A stretch of 13,751 nt of DNA from a bacterium (GTDB taxonomy: Bacteria; Desulfobacterota; Deferrisomatia; Deferrisomatales; BM512), in assembly GCA_009724975.1 (NCBI GenBank), contig SRXB01000021.1, positions 1 to 13,751 on the forward strand, in the 5' to 3' direction. Both the position numbers and the translations under genes were made by a program. Below, in pieces: positions 7,275 through 13,344 of the stretch (its first letter is position 1; every line of letters begins with the position of its first letter). The notes under the pieces are model-generated. The model saw only the letters and a list, made by a program, of their open reading frames with translations. It made no database searches and was not told the origin of the DNA.

Positions 7275-7829
7275 TCAGGCGTTGCCCACGGCTTCGGCGA
7301 GCATAGCGGGGTGTATGCCCAGTTTGGAGATTGCGGCTTTCCATCTCTCTTCGTAGGGGAGGGCGTAAACTATCTCTTCGCAGGCGGGGACTACAAGCCA
7401 GTCGTTTCTTAGTATCTCGCCGTCCAGCTGGCCCGGCCCCCAACCCGCGTAGCCTACGGCGAAGAGAAATTTTTCGGGCCCGCCGCCGTCGGCTATGTCG
7501 CGCAGTATCTCGATGGTGGTTCCAAGGCGCATGGTTCCGGTGACGGGGAGGGAGTTTTTGTAGATTTTCGGGCTGGTGTAGATGAGAAAGCCTATCTGGG
7601 GCTGGACCGGCCCGCCGTTGTGCACCAGCGAGCAGTTGCATTCGCCGCCCTCGATTTTCTGGCCCGCGAAGATCTCCGCCATGGTGTGAGGCATGGGGCG
7701 GTTGACGATTATTCCCATCGCTCCCTCCGAGGCGTGTTCGCAGATGAGGACCACGCTTTTTGCGAAATTAGGATCGGCCATGTGCGGCATTGCCACTAAA
7801 AATTGGCCTTTGAGGCTGGTAGTTTTTAT
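7275..7829 (-). CDS. yqgE: YqgE/AlgH family protein, apparent AUA start codon
   Basis: YqgE/AlgH proteins are small conserved proteins of poorly defined function; the name AlgH comes from links to alginate regulation. The product is 184 aa if translation starts at ATA 7829-7827. The family N-terminus S-L-K-G-Q-F-L-V-A-M-P-H-M-A-D-P-N-F is fully encoded only if translation begins upstream of GTG 7796. No in-frame ATG, GTG or TTG exists between that GTG and the ribosome site. A near-perfect Shine-Dalgarno (GGAGGTGAG, 7833-7841) places the AUA codon 7 nt after GGAGG. The core motifs SVVLICEHASEGAMGIIVNRP, VHNGGPV and FAVGYAGWGPGQLDGEI are intact. The conservative alternative is GTG 7796 (173 aa), which would cut off the first conserved strand. 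A miscalled base (ATG read as ATA) is also possible. The gene has its own putative promoter. Confidence 0.9.
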   Translation of the reverse strand: MKTTSLKGQFLVAMPHMADPNFAKSVVLICEHASEGAMGIIVNRPMPHTMAEIFAGQKIEGGECNCSLVHNGGPVQPQIGFLIYTSPKIYKNSLPVTGTMRLGTTIEILRDIADGGGPEKFLFAVGYAGWGPGQLDGEILRNDWLVVPACEEIVYALPYEERWKAAISKLGIHPAMLAEAVGNA

Positions 7830-7832
7830 TTT

Positions 7833-7841
7833 CTCACCTCC
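7833..7841 (-). promoter_or_regulatory. Strong Shine-Dalgarno that decides the yqgE start
   Basis: The minus strand reads GGAGGTGAG, close to a perfect complement of the 16S anti-SD. Seven nt after GGAGG comes ATA AAA ACT, in frame with yqgE. The next in-frame canonical start (GTG 7796) is about 40 nt from GGAGG, too far to use this site. Confidence 0.75.
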
Positions 7842-7856
7842 GACTGAAGGATGCGT

Positions 7857-7872
7857 TTTCTAGCTCTAGAAA
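7857..7872. promoter_or_regulatory. Operator-like inverted repeat at the yqgE promoter
   Basis: Perfect 7-bp arms TTTCTAG and CTAGAAA separated by CT. The repeat sits at the predicted -10/start region of the yqgE promoter and upstream of its ribosome site, where a repressor could act. Such short repeats also arise by chance in AT-rich gaps. Confidence 0.3.
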
Positions 7873-7900
7873 TTTAGCTGATTATTTGCGAAAGAGGCAA
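7871..7900 (-). promoter_or_regulatory. Possible yqgE promoter
   Basis: On the minus strand: TTGCCT (7895-7900), an 18-nt spacer and TAAATT (7871-7876). It lies directly after the terminator at 7899-7925, giving a 5' leader of about 35 nt. The consensus match is moderate. Confidence 0.35.
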
Positions 7901-7925
7901 AAAAATCCCGCCTTGCGGCGGGATT
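7899..7925 (-). terminator. Rho-independent terminator of the DUF4388-haem-4HB operon
   Basis: A 9-bp perfect stem AATCCCGCC (7904-7912) with GGCGGGATT (7917-7925) and tetraloop TTGC. On the minus strand it runs into seven consecutive T residues. It lies 33 bp after the stop codon of the four-helix-bundle gene. Confidence 0.88.
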
Positions 7926-7957
7926 CTCATCGTTTTTTTTTAAAGAGGGGGCCGAGA

Positions 7958-8626
7958 TCAGATTCCCAGCATTATCTCCTGGAATTTCGCCCACCAGTGC
8001 TTGAGTGCCAGAAGCACGACGACGGAGGCTCCCATTACCACTATGAAGAGCCACATGGCCATGCTGGTGAGGAAGGAGGCGGTGGAGTTTCGGGAAACTA
8101 TCTCTTTTCTTGCGGCGTCGGCTAGGGCGGCGGAGCTTTTGGCCACTTCGTTGCCGCTTTTGTCGGCCTGGGTCAGAAGTTCGGTGAGGAGGTTGAAGTT
8201 GACGGTGTCGCCGATTGCTACGGAGAGCGCGTCAATGGTGCTGCGGTACTGCTGGGTGCGGGAGGCGACCTCCTCCAGGGATTTTTTGTTTGCGGCGCTG
8301 GTCGTTATTTTTCCGGTTTCCGCGATTTTGGTGAGCAATGTATCGGTTTTGCCGCCGATTTCGTTTAGCATGCGGTCAGCGGCGGCGGGGTTTTTCGCCC
8401 CAGCGCCGGTGAAGAGGTAGGTGTACATGTCGCGCTGTATGGCGGTGACGTCACGCTCTATTTCGCTGGCGGCCTGGGCAAAGGGCTGGTATTCGGCCAC
8501 GACGCCTTTTACCGCGCGGTTTATCACTATGCTTATCGCGACCGCCGCCACGTTGACGAAGATCAAAAGGGCGACCATATAGGTGAACCAGCGCCGAAGT
8601 TCTACACCCGCGGGTCTATCGCTCAT
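7958..8626 (-). CDS. Two-TM four-helix-bundle (chemoreceptor-sensor-like) membrane protein
   Basis: A 222-aa inner-membrane protein shaped like the sensory half of a methyl-accepting chemotaxis protein. TM1 spans about residues 13-35, a periplasmic all-helical region of about 150 residues follows (EIERDVTAIQRDMYTYLFTG is typical of 4HB_MCP sensors), and TM2 covers about 185-208. The protein ends with a 14-residue cytoplasmic tail (KHWWAKFQEIMLGI). No HAMP, signalling hairpin, kinase or cyclase domain follows, so any output must come from a partner. The ATG has AAGGA 7 nt upstream, inside the last codons of the previous gene, and only 1 nt separates that gene's stop from this start, so translation is almost certainly coupled. 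It is the last gene of a three-gene operon. The ligand and function are unknown; the 4HB assignment is by appearance. Confidence 0.8.
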   Translation of the reverse strand: MSDRPAGVELRRWFTYMVALLIFVNVAAVAISIVINRAVKGVVAEYQPFAQAASEIERDVTAIQRDMYTYLFTGAGAKNPAAADRMLNEIGGKTDTLLTKIAETGKITTSAANKKSLEEVASRTQQYRSTIDALSVAIGDTVNFNLLTELLTQADKSGNEVAKSSAALADAARKEIVSRNSTASFLTSMAMWLFIVVMGASVVVLLALKHWWAKFQEIMLGI

Positions 8627-8627
8627 T

Positions 8628-10574
8628 TTATTTTCCTTCGATATCGAGGGTTATAAGTTTGGTGTAAGCGTGGTTTTCTTTTTCCGAGTGGTCGTAGGAG
8701 GCGAAGGAGGCCGTTACCTTCGCGCCGGCTTTTAGTTGGGCGTCGTCGAGGTTGCCGGTGTTCATCTTCCTTGAGAATTCCACCGTCCATGCGCCGTTGC
8801 GGTAAGCGCCCACGGCTTTCACGTCGGCGGCGCTGCCGGAAGGCTGTGCTTTTACGTAACTGGGGATTATGTCCTGTGTCGCGGTGGAGGCGATGGGAAC
8901 AAATAGTTCCCACGCGGCCTTGCCCGCGTCGGGTTTGTTCTGAAGGTGTATGGAGCCGCCGCTGCGGCCGGTGAAGGCGTTGGATTCCGGCATAGGGGAG
9001 CGGCTGATTTTAAGTTTTTTGTCGGCGGCGTAGCCGGAGAGTTCAGACCAGAAGGAGCGCCAGAGCCAGATGTCCATCTCTTGCTCTTCGCCGTTCATCA
9101 TGCAGGAGTTGGAGGGGTTTTTGCCCATGTAGAGGGCGACGGAGAAGGCGTCGTCGACCTCTTCGGAGGCCTTGAAGCGCTTTTCGTTTCTTATCCACGG
9201 GCGGTAGGAGGTGTTTTTGCTCTTGTCGGGCCATTTGGCGAGCATGTAGATGTCGGAGCCGTTGTTGATGGCTTTTATCTCGATTGTCCCGTTGCCGTCC
9301 TGCATCGGTATTTTTAGAATTCGCGCTTCCGCCCATGCGGGGTCGGAGTCGTTGCCGTCCAGGGAGGGCTGCTTGGCCGAGTAGCGGACGCGCAGGGTGT
9401 CGCCGGTCTGCGATTTAAGTTCTTCAAGGTATTTCGCGGCCTCTTCTGCATGGCGGCCTTTTGGGTATTGGCGCATGTACTCGGCCATTATTTTTTCGTC
9501 GTTCTTGCCTCGGTTCCAGAGGTTTTCTTCCCTGAGGAGCTCTATCCTTGCGCGGGCCGCGGGTGCGTCTGGCGAATCGGGGTAGACGGCGAGGAATTTT
9601 TCGTAAGCCTCCACGCTGTCTTGCGTCTTTGCCGAGGCGTAGGCGTTTGCAAGGGCTTTTCGCGCCTTTTCCTCCTCGGCTTTCGCTTTGGCGTCTTCCG
9701 CTTTTTTGCGGGCTTCCTCGGCGGCTTTCGCCTTGGCGTCCTCTTCGGCTTTTTTCTTCATTTCCGCCACTTTTTCGCTGGTTTTCAGCTCGTCGAGGCG
9801 TTTTTGCGCCTGGAGCCGGAAGACCGAGTGGGGAAAGAGGGTCAGGAAGGCCTGAAGGCTATCCTTGGAGTCGGCGCCCCTGGCGCTTTCCCAGGCGAGC
9901 TCTTCTTTGAGCGCCTGCGATTTTTTGGCGGCTGTAACGGCGTGGGGGGAGTCTCGGTAGGTTCTTGCGAAGTCGTCGAGGGCTTTGGGGTCCCTGAGGG
10001 CAATTTTTTCTTCTAGTATCTTTCCTATGCGGTCCTGCTCGGCTTTTTTGGCCATGTCGAACCCGACGAATTCCACCTTGTAGATGACGGCCCCCGTGCC
10101 CTTTTCCACGGCGGTGAACTCGACCGCCTTGTCGTCGTCGCAAAGGGTTTCGCCGCCCTTGGCCATGGCGAGGCGGTAGTAGTCGTTTTTGGGGCCGTAA
10201 AGGTAGAAGCTGGCTTTGCCCTGATCGGTGAAGAAGGTGAAATCCATGCGGATGTTGGAGCCGTCTCGCGTGAAGGAGAAGGACTCGGCGCGTCCGTTGG
10301 CCGATTTTATGGCGTCGGTTATCTGGGTGGTTTTTTTGTTTTCGTTGTCGGAGGTGAGGTCGTAGAGGGTGTCGCCGGGGAAAACTATGTCCAGAGGCAG
10401 GGCGATTGCTCTGGCGCCGAGGAGGAGGGCCAGGGCGGTCAGCCCGAAAATTTTGAGACTACCTGCTTTAGCTCCTCGGCTATTTTGCTGGCTGATTTGG
10501 GATCCATAAAGGCTGAAACGAACCTTTCCACCCTCGTCACCAGTTGCTGAAATTCGTCTTCCGTATCCCCGCAT
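8628..10574 (-). CDS. Exported coiled-coil protein with ethylbenzene-dehydrogenase-type haem-binding domain
   Basis: The ORF is 648 codons. A hydrophobic signal segment (KIFGLTALALLLGARAIA, residues 41-58) suggests export. Four short TPR-like units (such as FARTYRDSPHAVTAA, LFPHSVFRLQAQ, VYPDSPDAPAA and QYPKGRHAEEAA) surround a charged Ala/Lys/Glu coiled coil (about 265-310). The C-terminal part (about 395-645: PSLDGNDSDPAWAEA, IKAINNGSDIYMLAKWPD, EEQEMDIWLWRSFW, GAWTVEFSRKMNTGNLDDAQL) resembles the haem-b-binding domain of ethylbenzene dehydrogenase gamma / DMSO-reductase type II subunits; Met492/Met493 or Met500 are possible ligands. The start is unsettled. ATG 10574 overlaps the upstream gene by 136 bp and gives a very long n-region, the next ATG (10247) loses the signal peptide, and an AUU at 10451 would fit coupled translation. 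No catalytic molybdenum subunit is nearby, so a sensory or redox role is inferred. Confidence 0.72.
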   Translation of the reverse strand: MRGYGRRISATGDEGGKVRFSLYGSQISQQNSRGAKAGSLKIFGLTALALLLGARAIALPLDIVFPGDTLYDLTSDNENKKTTQITDAIKSANGRAESFSFTRDGSNIRMDFTFFTDQGKASFYLYGPKNDYYRLAMAKGGETLCDDDKAVEFTAVEKGTGAVIYKVEFVGFDMAKKAEQDRIGKILEEKIALRDPKALDDFARTYRDSPHAVTAAKKSQALKEELAWESARGADSKDSLQAFLTLFPHSVFRLQAQKRLDELKTSEKVAEMKKKAEEDAKAKAAEEARKKAEDAKAKAEEEKARKALANAYASAKTQDSVEAYEKFLAVYPDSPDAPAARARIELLREENLWNRGKNDEKIMAEYMRQYPKGRHAEEAAKYLEELKSQTGDTLRVRYSAKQPSLDGNDSDPAWAEARILKIPMQDGNGTIEIKAINNGSDIYMLAKWPDKSKNTSYRPWIRNEKRFKASEEVDDAFSVALYMGKNPSNSCMMNGEEQEMDIWLWRSFWSELSGYAADKKLKISRSPMPESNAFTGRSGGSIHLQNKPDAGKAAWELFVPIASTATQDIIPSYVKAQPSGSAADVKAVGAYRNGAWTVEFSRKMNTGNLDDAQLKAGAKVTASFASYDHSEKENHAYTKLITLDIEGK

Positions 10575-11227
10575 TTCTCCACCGCTTGCAATAGACGTTT
10601 TGATTCCTTGCCGAATTTTTGCTCTAAAAGCGCCTTCAGCTCTTCTTTTATCTCCGCCGCTGTCACCTTTTTAGCGGGCGGCGGCGGGGCGGGCGCTGGT
10701 TCCGGCTCGGGCTCCAGATAGATGGCCGTTTCCTCGGCCAAAGGCAATATACCATAAGAGTCGCCCGCGTCGTACTCAATAACGCCTTCGCCGAGGCCTT
10801 CGAATGTTATTTCCGGCAATTCACCGGGCAGTTCGGGCTCGTCGGGCGCGGCAACAATCTTTTGCGCTTCTTCCTGCTCCGATGCAAGGCCATTTTGCTC
10901 TTGCTCGTACTTCTCTTTGGCCGCTTCGTCCAGAAGCCTCGCCGCTTCCATGACGAGGTTCGTGGGGTCCATGAAGATGCTCTGGGTTGGCGGCTTCAGG
11001 TCCGCCTTGAAGCGGAACTCCCCCTCGCCAAGGCGAAAGAGCATGTAAACTGCGTCCTCGCCGGTGAGTGACCCCATCTCGGCGTGGATTACGTTCCCCT
11101 CCTGAAAGTAGAGTTTGGCGGCCGTGCCCTTGTGCTCTACGCCAAGAACGCCGCTTTTGCGGCCAAATCCGACGAGCTGAATCACGTCGGGCAGGCTGAA
11201 GTCTTTCAGGTTTCCCCAAAGTTCCAA
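10439..11227 (-). CDS. DUF4388 (PATAN-like) domain protein
   Basis: A 262-aa cytoplasmic protein. Residues 1-100 fit the DUF4388/PATAN-type domain (NLKDFSLPDVIQLVGFGRKSGVL, AKLYFQEGNVIHAEMG, EDAVYMLFRLGEGEFRF), found in bacterial regulatory proteins and thought to mediate protein interactions in signalling. An acidic, proline-rich linker follows (EPEPEPAPAPPPPAKK near 172-187), then a C-terminal helical region (about 190-262: EELKALLEQKFGKESKRLL to the end). The start is TTG at 11227, chosen because translation from it begins exactly with the family N-terminus; the ribosome site (AGAG, 9 nt upstream) is weak. An AUA codon three codons earlier is in frame but is abutted directly by GAG. It is the first gene of the operon and its stop overlaps the start region of the haem-domain gene. 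It may couple the periplasmic components to cytoplasmic signalling; that is inference. Confidence 0.82.
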   Translation of the reverse strand: MELWGNLKDFSLPDVIQLVGFGRKSGVLGVEHKGTAAKLYFQEGNVIHAEMGSLTGEDAVYMLFRLGEGEFRFKADLKPPTQSIFMDPTNLVMEAARLLDEAAKEKYEQEQNGLASEQEEAQKIVAAPDEPELPGELPEITFEGLGEGVIEYDAGDSYGILPLAEETAIYLEPEPEPAPAPPPPAKKVTAAEIKEELKALLEQKFGKESKRLLQAVEKCGDTEDEFQQLVTRVERFVSAFMDPKSASKIAEELKQVVSKFSG

Positions 11228-11245
11228 ATATTTTATCTCTAGCTG

Positions 11246-11261
11246 GGGCGGCCAGCCGCCC
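11246..11261. repeat. GC-rich inverted repeat in the DUF4388 leader
   Basis: Perfect 7-bp arms GGGCGGC (11246-11252) and GCCGCCC (11255-11261) separated by CA. On the minus strand this hairpin ends about 18 nt before the TTG start and close to its weak ribosome site, so it could be an operator or an RNA structure affecting translation. No T-run follows on either strand, so it is not an obvious terminator. Confidence 0.5.
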
Positions 11262-11474
11262 GTAAAGGATCGTTAAAATTAAATGCGAAAAGGAGACGGC
11301 TTGCGTGGCCTGCGGCCGGTTGTCGCGGATTCGCCCCGCGTCGCGGCAAAAACCAACGCTGGCTCCAAAGGACACCACGGCCTGAAAGGCCCCATTTGTT
11401 TTCATCTCGGCGGACGCCGTTCTCCAAAACTCTACTATTCTTTTGTCCCGACCCCTATTATGTCAAGGCAGAAG

Positions 11475-11503
11475 TTGAAATTTTGCACCATTCTAAATAT
11501 GGT
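11475..11503 (+). promoter_or_regulatory. Sigma70-like promoter for engB-cmk
   Basis: TTGAAA (11475-11480), a 17-nt spacer and TATGGT (11498-11503), predicting a start near 11510. This falls downstream of the earliest ATG codons of the open frame (11283, 11460, 11499) and supports a translation start at 11532 or 11565. The rest of the 11228-11560 gap shows only short GC-rich hairpins (for example GGCCT-GAA-AGGCC at 11379-11391) and no convincing gene. Confidence 0.5.
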
Positions 11504-11564
11504 GTTTGAAAAAATATTGTCGGCGCACCGCATGCTCCGGCGCAAGCGAAAGGTCGGCCCACGA

Positions 11565-12839
11565 ATGCCAGAAGTCAAAAAACCCGCGCAGCCAGAGGCT
11601 AAATTCCTCATTTCAGCCCCCAAGTGGAAAGAGGTTCCCGACTACGGTCTGCCGTTTGTGGTGGTGGCGGGGCGCTCCAACGTGGGCAAATCCTCCTTCA
11701 TAAATTATCTCGTCAATCGCAAGAATTTGGCGCGCACCTCCTCCACCCCGGGCCGTACGCGCCTTCTCAACTTCTTCGACGTGGGGGGGCGTTTCATTCT
11801 CGTCGACGTGCCGGGCTACGGCTACGCCAACGCCCCCAAGGAAGAGGCCCGCAAATGGCTTGAAAATCTGATGTCCTTCATAAGCGGGTGCGACTCCGTG
11901 GCCTGCGTAATACAGCTTCTTGACATAAGGCGCGACCCCACCGCCGACGACAAGTGGTTCGCCCGCGAAGTGATGGCCACCGGCTGCCAGTTGATGCCCG
12001 TGGTCACCAAGGCCGACAAGCTGGCTCGCACCCACTGGAAAAAGAGGGCCAAGGAGATAGGCGCGGCGATAGGGGTTGGTTCGAAAATCCCCGTCACCTC
12101 GGCCCAGGACAAAATCGGCAGGGAAGAGGTGACGGCGATGATAGACGAGGCCATTTCGGGCGGCGAACAGCCGGTGAAACTGCCGGTTATCGCCCTTGAC
12201 GGCCCCTCCGGCGCTGGCAAATCCACCGTGGCGAAGCTGGTGGCGAAAAAACTTGGGTGGAGCTACCTCGACACCGGAGCGATGTACCGCGCCATAGGGC
12301 TGAAGGCCGACCGCGAGGGGATAGCTATGGAAGACCACCCCGCCCTCGGCGAACTTTGCGCCCGCACCGACCTCTCGCTGAGACCCGACCCCTCCGGCCA
12401 GACCAGAATCTTCCTCGACGGCGAAGACGTATCGGAAAAAATACGCGAACACCGCGTAAGCGCGCTGGCCTCGGCGGTTAGCGCCTCCCCGCCGGTGCGC
12501 GAGGCGATGGCCGCCTTCCAGCGCCGCATCGGCGCATCGACCCCCACCGTCTGCGAGGGGCGCGACATGGGAACGGTAGTCTTCCCCGACGCCCTTTTAA
12601 AAATCTTCCTCACCGCCGCCCCGGAAACGCGGGCGAAAAGAAGGGTTCTGGAGCTTGAGGGGAGGGGGGAGAGGGCCGAATACGATAAAATCCTCGCCGA
12701 CATCGTAAAGCGCGACCACGCCGACTCCACCCGCGCCCACTCTCCGCTCAAGCAGGCCGAGGACGCCGTCCTAGTCGATTCGGGGAATCTGGATGCGGAA
12801 GGGGTGGCCGAGAGGGTGGTTGGTTTGGTGAAGGGGTAG
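11565..12839 (+). CDS. Fusion protein: ribosome-biogenesis GTPase EngB/YsxC - cytidylate kinase
   Basis: One 424-aa frame holds two complete enzymes. Residues 15-200 are EngB/YsxC, a GTPase for large-ribosomal-subunit assembly: G1 GRSNVGKSS (36-44), G2 region ARTSSTPGRT (56-65), G3 DVPGYG (81-86), G4 TKAD (148-151) and G5 TSA (178-180). Residues 207-424 are cytidylate kinase, which phosphorylates CMP/dCMP: P-loop GPSGAGKST (213-221), LDTGAMYRA (235-243), EGRDMGTVVFPDA (331-343), RDHADSTR (383-390) and the usual C-terminus. The linker is only a few residues (SGGEQPVKLP) and no stop or frame break is seen. A GTG at 12174 begins V-K-L-P-V-I-A-L-D-G, exactly a stand-alone Cmk N-terminus, so a separate Cmk could also be made. 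ATG 11565 is chosen because it begins a normal-length EngB; ATG 11532 is possible, and neither has a strong ribosome site. The frame stays open upstream to ATG 11283, but that part has no EngB similarity. Confidence 0.93.
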   Translation: MPEVKKPAQPEAKFLISAPKWKEVPDYGLPFVVVAGRSNVGKSSFINYLVNRKNLARTSSTPGRTRLLNFFDVGGRFILVDVPGYGYANAPKEEARKWLENLMSFISGCDSVACVIQLLDIRRDPTADDKWFAREVMATGCQLMPVVTKADKLARTHWKKRAKEIGAAIGVGSKIPVTSAQDKIGREEVTAMIDEAISGGEQPVKLPVIALDGPSGAGKSTVAKLVAKKLGWSYLDTGAMYRAIGLKADREGIAMEDHPALGELCARTDLSLRPDPSGQTRIFLDGEDVSEKIREHRVSALASAVSASPPVREAMAAFQRRIGASTPTVCEGRDMGTVVFPDALLKIFLTAAPETRAKRRVLELEGRGERAEYDKILADIVKRDHADSTRAHSPLKQAEDAVLVDSGNLDAEGVAERVVGLVKG

Positions 12840-12853
12840 GATTATGTTTTTGG

Positions 12854-12877
12854 AATCATTTTTAAATGTAAATGATT
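12854..12877. repeat. AT-rich inverted repeat after engB-cmk
   Basis: Arms AATCATTT (12854-12861) and AAATGATT (12870-12877) around an 8-nt loop, 14 bp after the engB-cmk stop. There is no T-run after it, so it is a weak terminator candidate at best; it may be part of the repeat cluster. Confidence 0.5.
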
Positions 12878-12884
12878 TATCTTT

Positions 12885-12905
12885 GCGGGGCTTGGCGCGC
12901 CCCGC
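12885..12905. repeat. GC hairpin repeat, copy 1
   Basis: Stem GCGGGGC (12885-12891) and GCCCCGC (12899-12905) with loop TTGGCGC. The same 21-bp sequence recurs at 13011-13031 and 13354-13374, each preceded by a T-rich stretch. This copy stands alone, without the long downstream repeat. Confidence 0.85.
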
Positions 12906-12942
12906 GCTTAAATCTTATGTGCGTCTTCGACGTTTTTATGCT

Positions 12943-12965
12943 TGAAGGGGCTGGCCGCCCCTTCA
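12943..12965. repeat. GC hairpin, 9-bp stem
   Basis: TGAAGGGGC (12943-12951) pairs with GCCCCTTCA (12957-12965) across the loop TGGCC. It differs in sequence from the GCGGGGC hairpin but has the same style and spacing within the cluster. Confidence 0.6.
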
Positions 12966-13001
12966 CCCGCGTGTGACTTCTTTTGAGTGCGCTTCGCGCT
13001 A

Positions 13002-13112
13002 TTTATATTTGCGGGGCTTGGCGCGCCCCGCACCCGCGCGACACTTTTTAAAAAGTGTCCAAAACACGGCCCTGCAACAAAGCTCTCACTTCGTTCGACC
13101 GCTCGCTCCGGC
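13002..13112. repeat. Long direct repeat, copy A (111 bp)
   Basis: Nearly identical to 13345-13455, with one mismatch in 111 positions (A at 13032, G at 13375). It contains the GCGGGGC hairpin (13011-13031), a perfect 20-bp palindrome (13040-13059, half-site GACACTTTTT), and CGGCCCTGCAACAAAGC (13067-13083), which is inverted further downstream at 13168-13184. Confidence 0.92.
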
Positions 13113-13218
13113 GGGGTCGCGACGGACTCTAAAGGTCCGCCGTCTCCCTTATCCGCCTGCGCTCTCTGCTTCGTTGAAAGGGCCTTTTAGGTAACGGACG
13201 TTTGGCTCGCTTCGCTCG

Positions 13219-13268
13219 TGGCTCGCAAATCTTTTGATTTGCTCGAAGGTAAAATTTTTACATTCGAG
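13219..13268. repeat. Distal direct repeat, copy A (50 bp, double hairpin)
   Basis: Shared with 13555-13603, with one base inserted here. It is made of two hairpins back to back: GCAAATC-TTTT-GATTTGC, then CTCGAA...TTCGAG enclosing GTAAAA/TTTTAC. With 13002-13112 it bounds composite unit A of about 267 bp. Confidence 0.85.
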
Positions 13269-13289
13269 GCCGAAGGCCGAGTCGTGTAG

Positions 13290-13318
13290 GTCGGATTGAG
13301 CTATAGCGAAAATCCGAC
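13290..13318. repeat. REP-like palindromic element
   Basis: Arms GTCGGATT (13290-13297) and AATCCGAC (13311-13318) around 13 nt. The form TAGGTCGGATT...AATCCGACA resembles short dispersed intergenic palindromes known from many proteobacterial genomes. Only one copy is present in this window. Confidence 0.6.
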
Positions 13319-13344
13319 AATTTCCTTTTCTGGAAGCTTCGCTG

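Noticed and set aside
9450..10016. Plus-strand ORF of 188 codons opposite the haem-domain gene
   Set aside because: It is a shadow of the minus-strand coding frame: Phe/Leu/Gly-rich translation opposite the Ala/Lys/Glu coiled coil, with no ribosome site.
10440..10460. Programmed -1 frameshift joining the DUF4388 protein to the haem-domain protein
   Set aside because: The A-AAA-TTT sequence is not a full tandem slippery heptamer, and a fusion would put a signal peptide in mid-protein; separate translation is more likely. Kept only as one option in the start-site finding.
11283..11564. Start of engB-cmk at ATG 11283 (518-aa version)
   Set aside because: The extra 94 residues have no EngB similarity, and a good promoter at 11475-11503 lies inside that stretch, so the region is probably untranslated.
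12921..12937. Terminator at CGTC-TTC-GACG followed by T-run
   Set aside because: A 4-bp stem is too short to call, although it is a possible end point for the engB-cmk transcript.
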